From Reticulascus tulasneorum (Eukaryota > Ascomycota > Sordariomycetes > Glomerellales > Reticulascaceae): a stretch of DNA of 64,000 bases. The notes below the pieces were generated by a model. That model was not told where the DNA came from. It did not search any database and saw nothing but the letters and a program-made list of their open reading frames with translations. Both the position numbers and the translations under genes were made by a program. Shown one piece after another: positions 1 through 12,000 of the stretch (positions are counted from its first letter, which is position 1; every line of letters starts with the position of its first letter). The stretch is taken from contig LSAX01000002.1 in assembly GCA_001557505.1 (NCBI GenBank), positions 1,984,001 through 2,048,000 on the forward strand, written 5' to 3'.

Positions 1-1
1 A

Positions 2-319
2 GCCGTCGCTGACCCGCAATTCACCTTCGGCTTCGGTGCCGGTTTCGACACTGGCGGATTTGGCCAACAGCCGCCGCCGAGGAATGGGTCAGCAGTTACA
101 TATCCGTTCACTACTTTCGATGGCGGCTCGGTTGTGGACAGGCAAAGTACGGGCGAGCGTGTGTTTGATGTGAACGTAGACGGACTCGCGCATTACGGAT
201 TACTGCCAGATTGGCTAGAGGATCTGCGAATCGTAGCTGGCGAAGATGGCGAAGCCATCATTTCCGACATGAGCCGCGGTGCGGAGGCTTATCTGCAGGT
301 GTGGGCCCGGGTGCCTTGA
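2..319 (+). CDS. C-terminal end of a probable secreted hydrolase (5' end outside window)
   Basis: The frame is open from base 2 to a TGA at 317-319, giving about 105 C-terminal residues with no intron visible. The tail contains AHYGLLPDWLEDLR followed by GAEAYLQVW. From memory this ending resembles secreted amidohydrolase/dipeptidase-like or metallophosphoesterase-like proteins of fungi and bacteria, which finish with a VDGLAHYGL-type loop and an AEAYLQMW helix. The catalytic part lies upstream of the window, so the enzyme class cannot be confirmed. The Gly/Phe-rich stretch before it (FGFGAGFDTGGFG) is probably a loop. That this is the end of a real gene is fairly secure; the function is a guess. 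Confidence 0.5.
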   Translation, partial: AVADPQFTFGFGAGFDTGGFGQQPPPRNGSAVTYPFTTFDGGSVVDRQSTGERVFDVNVDGLAHYGLLPDWLEDLRIVAGEDGEAIISDMSRGAEAYLQVWARVP

Positions 320-731
320 TGCTGCAAGTTTTGTTTACTCCGTCACCCTGGCGAACGCGTATCATGATCTTCAAATGAGCCATAGTGCAATTTACTTGGA
401 ATTTTAGGAACTATGCAGTGCTGACTTTAAATCAATAGCTTATTCATATCATCTCTTCTCTATCCTCGTTCTGGCTTAAACAATGTGCCTCTCCTATGGG
501 GAACTTATCACTCCTCGACATTGAGTAGTACGCTTCTGGAGCCTCCTCCATCCTCTGAGTTGGCAATTCAGTACTCACTAGCCAGAGACTCTTCAATGCC
601 ATGCTCTGCCACATTTGTATCAGTGAGTGTCGTCGTAGGCTCGCTGCCACTTATGGACTTACAAATCACGTCGCTTACAGGTCCTGCAGCTTCTCTGCCT
701 CGAAACTCATCCTTGCATTCAAATCAAGATA
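320..731. other. intergenic, no gene seen
   Basis: Short frames on both strands overlap one another, begin without context and match no family I know. This is probably the 3' flank of the gene on the left and of the weak minus-strand model on the right. Confidence 0.5.
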
Positions 732-1313
732 TTATGTCGAGGGTGCTCCACAATCATTCGTAGAGTTGCAAGGGGCAATGCCATTGATTTGAAGCATGTC
801 CAGAATCCTCCCCCAGTCTTGTTTGCAATGGAACGCAAGCTCGAGCTCCATGCGGTCGAGGAACCATGGCATCGGAATGATCTCGCCGCAACAAGTCCAG
901 GCGAACAGCTCGAAGATCTGAATGAGTAAAGAGTGAAATAATTTTCGTTTCTCATCTGATTCCCAGTGACTAACCAAATGCCATCGCTTCTGGATATGAA
1001 CTCCAGCCGCCCGGATAGAAAAGTCGTGGCTAGCCCATGCTAATTCCCCACGGCCGTAAAGAATACGTCTTTTTAAACAGTCATGACAAATTTTATGGAA
1101 ACATAGCAAGTCTTGGGTGGCATCCGATGGGTAAATATTCCAGCAATCATTGCAGCAGGACCATTCAATGCTTGATAAGTGGGCAGCTTGGGAGTTCTGT
1201 GAGTTGGTTATAGAGCTGGGAAGCCAACCTCCACTTCTGCAATGATGCCCTTCGTGGCGTGAATACCATATATACTCTGAAGAGAGTTGGGGGAATAAAG
1301 CTAGGAGGGACAT
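732..1313 (-). CDS. possible RING/IBR-like zinc-finger protein, short or decayed
   Basis: On the minus strand an ATG at 1313 opens a frame with a RING-like cysteine/histidine run: SCCNDCWN, then CFHKICHDCLKR. A second part reads TCCGEIIPM, like the PPRCCG-IP step of fungal IBR (RING-between-RING) proteins. A clean intron at 974-918 (GTTAGT...TTCAG, 57 nt, no frame change) can be removed between the two parts, giving 174 residues. The spacing between the halves does not fit the family well, and no further IBR cysteines follow before the stop at 732. It is either a truncated ubiquitin-ligase-like gene or a pseudogene; the motif could also be fortuitous. Confidence 0.33.
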   Translation of the reverse strand: MSLLALFPQLSSEYIWYSRHEGHHCRSGGWLPSSITNSQNSQAAHLSSIEWSCCNDCWNIYPSDATQDLLCFHKICHDCLKRRILYGRGELAWASHDFSIRAAGVHIQKRWHLVSHWESDEKRKLFHSLLIQIFELFAWTCCGEIIPMPWFLDRMELELAFHCKQDWGRILDMLQINGIAPCNSTNDCGAPST

Positions 1314-1849
1314 GACAACGAGTTTATGGCGATGCCCTTGTATGTTGAGGGTTTGTGCTCTCAACTCAGGCCTTTCAACGGATTGAGAGAAAAACAAGAG
1401 GATTCCTTGCGGTCTTTATTGTCTATATATGTAGTCCCATCATTTATTGAGTTACTTGGAAGACATGGTTATTTTCTGCAAGATGAAACTTGAACATCTT
1501 TGTTTTAGAGCTCTTTGTTGAACAAAGACCTGTCTTGGGAACAGAGGTATCCAGGTAAGACAACAGGTGGCAAACAGGTAGCAATGACAAAGGAATTGAA
1601 ATTATCTCGTAAATCTTTTCCACACCAAGATAGCCTGAATGGAAACACACTTCGGAGGAGTGGAATCTGGTCTCAACTTTGACTGCAACCAGAGTTTCCA
1701 CTAAGAAGTTAGTGAGTGTCCCACGCACTGTTGGTTAAACGTCCACGTCACGAAAGAACTATCAATATCTTATTCAACTCGTTTCCTTTGTTGTAAAAAG
1801 GGAACATTGTATACAGGGCTCGGATTCCTGCGTGAAGGTTGAGAGCCGC
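1314..1849. other. intergenic, no gene seen
   Basis: The stretch holds the 3' flank of the large receptor gene and the upstream side of the RING-like model. A minus-strand frame of 94 codons at 1444-1728 has no recognisable features and is treated as chance. Confidence 0.5.
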
Positions 1850-4800
1850 TTACTCTACATCAAAATTTGTAGCTCTCTCGGACAAGATGTTCGAGCTCGG
1901 TTCGTCATCATCCATCCCAATGCCTGCCAATGTAAGGTAGTCCCCAACCGTCGCCCTGGGCGGCCTCTTTACACGACTCCAGCTCGGTCGCACTATCTTC
2001 TGAAATTTAATCTTTCGATAGCGTATGGCGATGAGTAATCTCCCCTCCTCCATGTCCGGCTCACGCTCTTGTATACGCTTTGGTCTGCCTCTCTTCAGCC
2101 GCATTCGAGAACTCAGAGTTCCCGGCCTCGAGTAATCCACCTCCTCCGAACTAAGTGCTGCAAGAGACACCCCGCTGTTGGTTCGCTCGAGCCTGTTCTC
2201 GGATCCGAGCGCCATGGGCGCTGTAGTCTCTCGCCATCGCATATCGTGGTACGCATGATTAGGCGCTTCGAATCCGCAAAGAATATCAGCAACCATGAAG
2301 GCAGAGTGGGCGGCCGAGGGGCGGCTATTCCGCATCAAGTGTTGCAGATGCTCCGGGAATGCAGGGCTACGTCTGAGATTGTCCAGAGCGCTGGAGATCC
2401 CCGAGGCCGGTATGCCATGAATTTTGACATTTCTCAGACTGCAGCGTCGTTCTTGGCCACCGGTGAAGACAAGCACCGGCTCGGAGGCACTCATTACAGT
2501 GGCTGTTGTGGAATAATATGCAGCTGTGGAGGGGCTAGGGAAGGAGGTCTCCTGGGTGTCTTTTGGCGACCATGGGTCCAGTGTCAGAGTCCCGATGAGT
2601 GAGTCAAAACTCTTCATGATGTCTTCATCGCCATTCGAGTTGGAATTTGGACCGTAGACGACGAACCACTCTCCTTGTCCAGGCATCGTCTGGCCAAACC
2701 TGTCTTCATCAAGTAGCAGCCTATGACTGTCGAGTCTGGGATACAAGTCGCTATCGAAGATCGTGTTCGTGGGAGAAAAGCCATAGCTCTGCGTCACATC
2801 CGCGTGGCTGATCGTGTTGACGGGGTACGGGAATGGCGGGCTGATTAAGGGATCTATCGAGACGTGCGGCCGGGGGCTGGGGACAACGCGAGAGACCTCA
2901 GTGAAGTAGTTTTCGCTTCGAGTTACATTGATGGCTGTCCTATCCTGGCGTCTTTCCAGTCCTCTCACATCTTCGATTGCAGAATAGCCGCCCCTGGGAG
3001 ATGTGGGAGGTTGCGGGATATGAAGGACAGTCTGATGAGAATGGGCGTGATGGGACACGAAGCGAGCGGCTGCTCTGGACGTCGAAGTGTTGCTTCTTGG
3101 TCTGATGGACTGCACCGATTTCTCAATCGTTTCAGTCATATATTGTTTGACCTTTTCTGGGTCGAACTCTTGGGAATAGGAGGTACTCTCGCCGCCGGAA
3201 CTGAGGTGATTACTCAGAATGACTTCCCGAGGTGGTGACGTGATGCGAATTCCTTGTTTTATGAGGCTCTCCACGACCTCTACTTGTCCGGACACCGCGT
3301 TCAACAGCGGACTTCTGCCGCTGTCATTAGTCGTCCACATCTCAGCGCCGCGGTTGATCAGGACCGAAGCAGTCACGCCGTGCCCGTTCTCTAGGGCAAA
3401 AAATAGTGGGGTGCGGCCTTCTTGGTCCTTTGCGTTGATATTAGCGCCATAGCGAAGCAAAAGGTTTACTACAGCGACGTCGCCGTTTTTCGCGGCCCAG
3501 TGCAACGGTGATGTGCGGTCAGGCTCTGGTGAAGAATTGGTGCTGACGCCGTTCTCCAAAAGGAGACGAACAACCATGCCGTTGCCGCCAGACACGGCAG
3601 CCCCCAAAACTGAGCAGTCATGAATATTAGCTCCACATTCGAGAAGGAGCCTTAAGGGTTCGATGAGGCCGGCTCGTACGGCCGTCCTAGCAACTGCCGT
3701 GTTTGGTCTGGCGCCATTCCTGAGAAGATCTTGCATCAGCTCTACCTCGCCTCCCTCAGCGGCAGCCTCCAGTGCGGCCACCAGCGTGTCATCGTAGCCT
3801 TCATTAGAAAATGCTATGAGATGCCACACTACATCTGCGTGGCCATGACTGGCCGCGACCTGCAAAGGTGTCTTCCCTTCCTTATCGATGGCCATCGTCG
3901 ACGCATTGAGCGATATGAGGAGTTTGACAACATCTAGGTTGCCATTTTCGGCCGCATAGTGAATTGCGGACCTTCCCGCCACGGTATCCGGATCTTCATG
4001 GATCACCGGGTCTGCGTGGAGCAGTTTTCTGGCAGTTGCATCCCGATTTTCGATAACGGCAATGTGGATGGGAGCCCGGCCCCAAGAGTCTTTCTGGCGG
4101 ACCCCGGCAATATATTCATCCAGGAGTTCGTCGAGCCCAAACAGGGCAATCCAGTGCAGGGCAGAGAATCCTGTCGGATAGAGATCAGTAGCAAACCTTC
4201 CACCGAGGCGACGGTAGAAGACGACCTCGGTAAGGGCGTCAAGACGAATCGGATCATTGATAAGTCTCTTGGCCAGATGCAGCCCTTCGCCATAGCTCAC
4301 GGCACCCTTTTCATTTGTCTCCAAGCTTTTCCGACCGTTGTTGAGATGTTCTCCCCAAAATGATGACGCATAAGACAATAGTGGCCACTGGACGAGTCGC
4401 TCCCTTAGATCCTCCAGCGATGTCGAAAGCTTCAGGGGGATATATGCTTGCAGGAGATATGCAAGACAGGCCTTGGCCAAGAGCGATTCGCTCGAAAGTA
4501 AAGAATTCTTGGCTTTCGAGTCAGGGTTCTGTTCCAACACATCCTTGACGGTTTTGTGGGCCAACACAACGTTCTTGGAGCAAGTGTCCTGAGTGAGGAT
4601 GCCGCCACAGATCGCCAAGAGATCGTCCCCTTCATCTCTAGTCGTTTCGTCATCTTCATCAACAGCAGATTGGGAAGCAAACTTCATAGCGCACTGAAGC
4701 TCATTCAATGCAAATGGCCGCCTTGCATAGTAAACTGCCGAGATGACATGCTTGACCCTCCGCCCTTGAGCCGACTCGATCACCTCTTTCACCAGACCGC

Positions 4801-6403
4801 TCAATACGGCGTACAGATTGGGATTTGTGTCTTTTCCCAAGCCTCGGGGAAGCTTTCATATTTCTCATTAGTCAAAGTGACATCTGATCGACAAGCCGAA
4901 ACTAATACTAACCAACTGAACCAACTGACTAAGGCTGGTAGCCAGGATCCGCCCTTCGTCGAACGGTACCGAGCTCACCTCTATCTCTGGACTTTCGCTG
5001 AGAAGACGGTAGAACGGTAGGGCTTCCCTCTGCGCGGACAAGTCTACTGAAGACGTTGAAGCCATCCAACTCGGTTCATCGACAGGCTGAATGGGCTTGT
5101 CCGTTGTCGTGGTGATGAAGACCTTGCATCCGGTAGCCTTAATTCGACGAATGACGCGGCCCATTTCATCGTAGAACTCCGGTTGAATCTCATCCGGACC
5201 ATCCAATATCACGAAAGTTTCGCGCCTATCAAAGATGAGAGCCGAGAAAGCTCGGATGAGCTCTTGTATGGTGCTCCCGTTTCGCCAATTCGATCCATCC
5301 CAAAGTTGTAGAATCACTTCTGGAAGTATAGTTCTACCACTCATCAGTTGGTAGAGGATGGAATGCAGGCACGCGTATACGGGCTGCTTGTGGCCGGAGT
5401 CAAAGTAGAAGTAAACCAGCTGCTGCTCGCCATTGCCCTCGAACGAGTCTTGCAGTGAGTCCACGACATGAGACACGAGGAAACTTTTCCCGCAACCGAG
5501 CGGACCATGGCACCAGAGAACATTAAGAGGCTCGGAGGGACGTGACGCGATACGCCAGACCTGGAATGCTTCAGTGCTCAGTGCTCTGTCGCACTTATTC
5601 GCGTCTCGCCTTTCCCGCAGATATTTGTGTCTCTCCACCATCATAGACCACAGGTTTTGTTGTACGTTGTTTCCAGTAGTTTGGACTAATGCTGGGAGAT
5701 TGGGGCCAGATTGGATGTTTTTATTCAGTTGCTCCAAATAGCCAGCGATGCTCTTCAGTTCGGCGGTCTGTTGAACCATGGTAATCCCCGACGCCTGCTT
5801 TGAATACGGTTTCCTGCTCCTCGACAGTCTGATGTACTCATCTCTGTCATCGTATTCTGGCCTGCTGCGTCGCCTCGTTCTCTCGCGGTCAAAACTGTAG
5901 ACGTCGTCATAATCGTATGAACTTCTTCGAGCCCGAGATCTGTCTCGAGAGCGCGATCTCAAGTGGTGATGGTGGCGGGTTCTAGATCGCGAAGGACTCC
6001 TCGATGTCTCCTCGGACCCGGGTCGGACGCTTGTCGCCTCGTAGCCGACGGAGTCAACGTGAAGTCGACAGAGGATCGAGCTGGCGGTATTCGAAGTGTC
6101 AACCAGATTCTGCATCCACGGTTGAGAATTCGCAGAAGCTTTTTCATCAATGTTCGATCCATCTTTTGGAAAAGCCAGTAAAGAGTGCTCAATCTTTTGT
6201 AGCGTTGACCTCAGATCATGTATGGTATCAACGAGACCTTTTATCGTCTCAATCGCCTGATTCCGAGGCTGGCTCATCTCTTGGTACAGTGTACTGCATG
6301 CCATTGACGCGCTTGATGCGACAAGACTCACTGTCGAGGCCAGCCCTAGTGGTTCCAATACGCTTGAAACGTCCCCGGTTGGGACAGCCAGTTTGTAGTC
6401 CAT
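1850..6403 (-). CDS. NACHT-ankyrin STAND (NLR-like) receptor
   Basis: The protein is a 1,497-residue signal-transducing NTPase of the fungal NLR type. Exons are 6403-4913 and 4852-1850; the 60-nt intron (GTTAGT...GAAAG) holds a stop, and splicing joins the halves in frame. Residues 1-120 are a helical N-terminal domain like those on many fungal STAND proteins. Residues 130-200 are Arg/Ser-rich with a His run. The NTPase has a P-loop GPLGCGKS near residue 300 and a Walker B-like FVILDGPDE near 397. A winged-helix-like region with YYARRPFALNELQ follows, then about ten ankyrin repeats (roughly 720-1045, with LHWAAKNGD and TPLFFALENGH) and a long, probably disordered tail. In the family, repeats sense a ligand and nucleotide-driven oligomerisation triggers the N-terminal effector, often in non-self recognition. 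The ligand is unknown. Confidence 0.9.
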
Positions 6404-7074
6404 TTTGTCATGATTTTACTAGATATTCGGCCGGTAAATCCATCAGGAAACGGATATCGTTCGCGAGATATTCTGTTGTTCCTGTGACTAGGTGAAAACT
6501 ACTATAAGCCTGTAAGTAACGATTAATCCGACCCAGGTGAGAAGCGTAGAGGTGAAGTGGGAGCCTGCACTTTACCGAGAATCAAAATTTCGGCCGAGCC
6601 TTTCAGAAGGGCAACACCCCATATCGACCGGAACAAGATGCATGCTCAGCGCATATGCGGTCATATGTTATTGTCCAATAGTTTCCTGCGAGCCACAGAG
6701 GTAGGGATCAGCAGTCATTTCTGATTCCGCACGCCAAGGTCATGCAGACTTAGACAGCGCGAGGCTGGATGTTGACTATACCAATCAAGGCCCAAGCTCC
6801 AAGGGCCTATACCGAGATGCAGGCTAGTCAAAACGGGCCACTGGTCGGAGACCAGGAACACGTGTTAGCGCGGAAACAAGGGTGGGTGCGCCACTTCGGG
6901 GGGGGGGGATGGCGAATTCCATATGTCTGGGGATTGTCGAAGACGGGCGTGGGCTAAGTTGGTCTCGCGAGCAGAGCGCATAAATTCAACGAGAAAGCGC
7001 ATATCTTGACAAGGGGGAAGCAGAACTTGTGCACCGCTTCGAAGAACACTCACAGCAGCTGCAGTTTTATCACC
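6404..7074. promoter_or_regulatory. divergent promoter region between receptor and unknown gene
   Basis: These 671 bases separate two start codons facing away from each other and must hold both promoters. An 11-base G run lies at 6898-6908. I see no confident protein-coding frame and no named regulatory site. Confidence 0.4.
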
Positions 7075-8019
7075 ATGGTGTCTCAAGATGACCTCCTCGG
7101 CGAGGGCTTCCAGGACTTTCAGCTATACGACGCGCCAGGACAAGGCCAACTTCACTCCCTTCCCACGGATGAAGAGAGTGCGATGGTGGTGGACAAGGGC
7201 CAGAAGTCGGACTACATGATTCAAGTGCGATTGGTGTCCTGCGTTCATGGTACGATGAGCGAGACGACCAAGAAATCGGCGAGCCTCGTCATCCTGGAAT
7301 ACCGCATCAAGTCGTACAAAAAAAGTCGAGTCTTTTCCTCAGTGCGGACGTCATACGCCTTCACTGAATCAAAAGACCCCAAAGCGGTTGGGGCCAATTT
7401 TGTGGCAGGTCGTGGTGTCAGAGTTAAAGCGTTTGCCCCGTTCCGGGGGCATGAGCGATACAACCAGACTACGGCAGAGGAATCGAAAACGATTGGGGGA
7501 AAGCTGACCCTCGGCGTTGGTGCAGCCATGATAGGCGAGCTAGGCGTCGAAGGGGAGCTGCAGAACTCGGAATCGCACACACAACGATACTTCGACGAGG
7601 GCTCGGCGGGGCTGCGACGGGATGAGAAGCGTGGGCTGGACAACCGCGTCGAGTGGTACATCCAGCACAACCGGAATCAGAACCACGGGGTCTCTCCCAT
7701 CTTCCGCCTCGCCATCTTGGTGGAACGGGACGATGACGAGCTGTTCTACGGGCACTTCCTCATCGGGGTCGAGGGAGGCAAGAGGTGGGACCTGGCAGAG
7801 CGCATCAGGAACTTGATTGGTGCTCAGGAAGAGCCAATCATTTTCAATCCGAGCAGAGAGCCGGTGTGGAATGAAGACGTCTTCGACGCCGCCGAAGTCA
7901 AGGAGCTGGGGGTTGATCGCTGGAATCTCGGCAGCCTGGCGAAGCGCACCAGGCTCGACAAGCTGAGCAGTGTTTGGGGTCTGAAGCCTCTTGCTGACGA
8001 CACAGCGGCGGACGAATAA
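7075..8019 (+). CDS. conserved-looking fungal protein of unknown function
   Basis: A single exon encodes 314 residues from an ATG in excellent context (CACCATGG) to TAA at 8017-8019. The frame is open further upstream but has no earlier ATG. There is no signal peptide or clear membrane helix. The middle is glycine-rich with alternating hydrophobic residues (TIGGKLTLGVGAAMIGELG), suggesting beta structure, and is preceded by AFAPFRGHERYNQ. The C-terminal half is charged and ends with the acidic DDTAADE. I do not recognise the family. It is divergent from the NACHT-ankyrin gene and sits upstream of the subtilisin gene, so a role in the same recognition or response module is possible, but that is inference from position only. 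Confidence 0.75.
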   Translation: MVSQDDLLGEGFQDFQLYDAPGQGQLHSLPTDEESAMVVDKGQKSDYMIQVRLVSCVHGTMSETTKKSASLVILEYRIKSYKKSRVFSSVRTSYAFTESKDPKAVGANFVAGRGVRVKAFAPFRGHERYNQTTAEESKTIGGKLTLGVGAAMIGELGVEGELQNSESHTQRYFDEGSAGLRRDEKRGLDNRVEWYIQHNRNQNHGVSPIFRLAILVERDDDELFYGHFLIGVEGGKRWDLAERIRNLIGAQEEPIIFNPSREPVWNEDVFDAAEVKELGVDRWNLGSLAKRTRLDKLSSVWGLKPLADDTAADE

Positions 8020-9042
8020 AAAGTAATCTGTAGGATGGTCAGAAATGATATATTTCAGTGGCGTTTTGTTTTTGCCAGTTGTTTGAACGAATATCACGGA
8101 TCCCTGTCCGCTCCCCGCTCATGTGGTGCAGTCGCTATTCCGTGATGGAGGGTGGGAGGTCCCTTTGTGGAACGGCTCGAAACCTTGGAGGTTAAAACTG
8201 ACAGGCCGGAGGTGTGTTCAGGGTCTTGGGGGATGCCAATAGCCTTTTCCTGCATCCGACAGCATGTTGCCTGGGGTCCCCAAGACGAAGTGGAATATAT
8301 CACGCAGACTGGGTGTGCGACCAATAGTTTAATAAATATTCCTGTGCTGAACTGCCAGAGGTGCATAACCGAAGCCGATCACCCCTCCGGTAAGCCCGGC
8401 CTGATCCGCTCAGCAGGGTTTCAGCAACCCTTCCTTCGCAGCCGCATGGTAACCCCCAAATATCTACCAGAAAGCTTGGAGAGCAATTGGCCAACATGAT
8501 AGCGAATCATCCCTATACGGCGGACGGTGGGGATGGTCTGCTTGCAGGGCTCTGGAAAAGCCATGAGATGGATTGATAATCCAGTTTCGAGGAGATAATA
8601 TGCGCTGCCAACTGGCAATCTCTGGGGACCTGCACGGCGTGCAGTGGCCCATTTCGGGTCTAGACTCGGGAAGCATAGGATGCGCCAAGTCTGGAGTGGC
8701 ACACGCTTCCTGTGTCTTAATCACCCCTGTGTTGACTTGATGGGGATATGTACGTAGTACGGTGCAGCCGCGGCTAGTCTCCAGCTAACCTTATGTCGGT
8801 GTCCGAGCCTTGCAGACACAACTGCCAGATGTCTCGAGACAACCACTCTAGTCAAAGAAGCTTGAAGCTGTTGCCCACAGCAGATCGACCGATAATTCTC
8901 TGGTCCACACAAGCATTCCCTACATGATCGCCACGTTGTTTTACTCTTCTGCCTAGACTTTCGCTCATTGGCACGAGCATCTCGCCGATTCATTTCTATT
9001 GAATTACATCAACATTTGCAGCATTTGTCCCACAATTTGACC
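8020..9042. other. intergenic, no gene seen
   Basis: About 1 kb between two plus-strand genes. Several 60-115 codon frames on both strands overlap without sensible start, splice or domain signals. It should contain the terminator of the unknown gene and the promoter of the subtilisin gene. Confidence 0.5.
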
Positions 9043-12000
9043 ATGAAGGAAATGATGGGCTGGACGTCAAATGGCCGCGGACCCCGCTTAGGGAAGCTGG
9101 GACAGGTAGGTTGATTACGTTGGACTGAGCCGAGCGTTGTGTCTGAATACCTTTAGCACCGCCCCAATAGACAAGAACTGTCCACAAATGGTGTGGACCA
9201 GAGGCCAAAAGAGCCGCAGGGCATGGTAACCAAAAAGTTTCTCCAGAAGCTGGTCAACAAGAACCGCCTGGAAGAGCTGAAAACGCATATGAAAAACTAT
9301 GCCCAGATCACCCAAGATATCATAGCTCTATATGACCTACTTCGAGAGGCGCCCTGCACCGAGGTCTTCGAAATCGAGATCGAGGCCTGTTCTGTCCATC
9401 AGAAGATCATGATCATAAACCAGTGTTCCGACACCATCAAAGATCACCGAATGAAGGAGGATACTGATGAGAAAGGCCGCAAAGTTATGGCCTTCGATCC
9501 TCCACACGAGAGCCGAACCGATGCGTACGAGCTGGCCGAGAGAATTCTGTTGAAATATCCCGATTTGAGTATGCGTGATACAGTCGGCAGGACGGTCATC
9601 CTGGATGCTCTGAATGCTGGCGCCTACGAAATCATTTATTTAGCTCTGTCTATCCTACCTGAGGCAGACCGTGTTCATGCGGTCTCTTGGGGAAAGCCAC
9701 CAGAGATCCCCTTCCTGCTAGAGCAGGCGGTCACAAAAGGAGTCGTCGATATCATTGACCTGTTTCTCGAGGTTGAAGGGCTCGAGATTTCTGAATCCTG
9801 TATCTACAGCGCGATCAAGATAAGCAACGACAAGAGGACGGAGCCGTCTCAGCGGATTGCACAGTACTTGATTGAGAGCAGCCCACAACACATCTCCTTT
9901 GCTATGTTCGAGAGCGTGGTGCGGAGCGGAGATAATACCCTCCTCGGCGTCCTCCTCCAGTTCAAGAATGAGGCAGACGAGGTGCTAGAGAAGTCGAAAA
10001 TCTTGGAGATCGCTGTTTTATGCGAGAAAGGGGATATGATTCAAACCCTTTCCAGGCGGTATCCCGCGCAGGTGAACTTCGACCTGTTCGAGCTTATTAC
10101 AAAGGAAAATTATACGGAGACCTGGAACGACTTGATCAAGCTCAAGGAAGCGAAAGAAGCTCTGGAAAACAGCACGATCCTCCAGATAGCTGTGGAGCAT
10201 CAGCGGCCGCACATTGTGAAGTCCGTTGTGGATATGTGGCCCGATCTATGTTGCAAAGCAGACCTTCACCCGGCGTTATTCTACAATACTCCACCCAAAG
10301 ACTTGTCAGATACGAGAGAAAAGGCCCAAATTCGGCAGGAAATTCGAGATCTTATTGCTCCAATCATCATCTCGAAATCCAAACCGGCGAAGGCAAGAGA
10401 GCTTTTGTGCGATGACTTGGGTACGGTTCTCCTTTTCTGCAGCGAGGCCTGCGAATCATGCTAATTTGTTCGTTTAGGTAATCGTACGACACCATATATC
10501 TTCAACTCATGGGCAAACAACACACTGGAAGCGCAATGACTGACTTTCATGTTAAATAGGGGCGGAAATTGGCCTCGGCCTGCGCACTTTTCACCAAGAC
10601 CCCGAGGGTTGCCGGACATTCCTGCGAAATATCCTCCCTGGGACAATATCTACGATCGACGTGCAATTCGAAAAGGCACTCAAGTACGTCGAGCTCTCTG
10701 TGCCACCGGATCCCGTCACGAAAGGTATGTCATGGACCGACGATTGGATCGAGACCCATGGCCGATCCGAGATATTCCTCATCTTGCGGTGGCTCCAGGA
10801 GAAGGAAGTGGGCACGATATGCGAGCTCTATGTGAAAGACTCGCTGCACCGGCCACACAGAGAGGAAGATATCGGTGACCTGCTCGACTACTGCCAGGGA
10901 GTCGAAGTGCTGGACTGGCGAAGAGTCGATCTTTCAATAGATACGGTGAGAAGAGCCGCCCCGAGTGTCAAGATACTCCATCTGTACGCTAGCGGCTGGG
11001 CCGCACTGAGCCACTGGACAGGGCCGGACGGAATTGGCGGACTTCGGGATTTGGTTGCATTGGATGGCGTGGCAGTCCACAGTGTTGCTGGTTGGGTCGA
11101 GGGCCAAGGACCGGTTCACCGTAAGCACACGCTTGAAGTTCAAGAGCGATTGCCCCATGTATGTGGCGTTGAAATTTCCCTGCCCTCTTTCGGGTATGAA
11201 CACCTACTAACGTGAACATGCAAACAGCTGCAAGAATTGCACATCACCATCGTCCTAGTAAGTTCATGTTTCCTTGCTAAAGAAAGCAGGAATCAATTGC
11301 GACAGACGCTTTGGGAAGAACATTCATTAACTACGAACTCAGGACAATATAAGCGCGTCTCAGGCAGCGATTTATGAGCGAATGCTATGGGAAAAGCTCG
11401 ATGCGATAACACGCACCATACGAAAGGGCCTGCGTTGCAAGGTGCATCGAAACTCTTGGGAAGACATTCTAGGAAAGGTCGTCACAATATCATACGGGGA
11501 GCCGGCAGCGAGCACCCCGATCGAAAAGACACGGATCAGGGCTTTCCACGATGGTTACACAACCCTCTTCCGATCCGTGCAGTACAGTCGCGAGGAGGAC
11601 CCGGACGCCAAGAACGGAGCGTCGGAGAACGACCTGCGGACCCGAGTGGCCATCATCGACAGTGGAATAAGCCAAAGCTTTCCCCGCCCGTCGGGCACCG
11701 GCACAGGCGATAACAGGATTACGGGAGCGTCTTTCGTCCACGAGGACAACCGTGAGAGCCCCTGGTATTGCCCTGTCGACACCCACGGGACACAGATGGC
11801 CTCCATCATACGCGAGCTCGATCCAGAGTGCAACTTGTACATCGCGCGCGCCTGCTCGGCCAAGCGGGATGTGACGCCAGAAAAGGTGGCCGAGGCGATC
11901 CACTGGGCCGTGCGGCGCGGCGTCGACATCATCAGCCTCAGCCTCACCATCGATAGCAAGGACTGTCCTGAGGATGTGCGACAGGCGCTCATCGCGGCGC

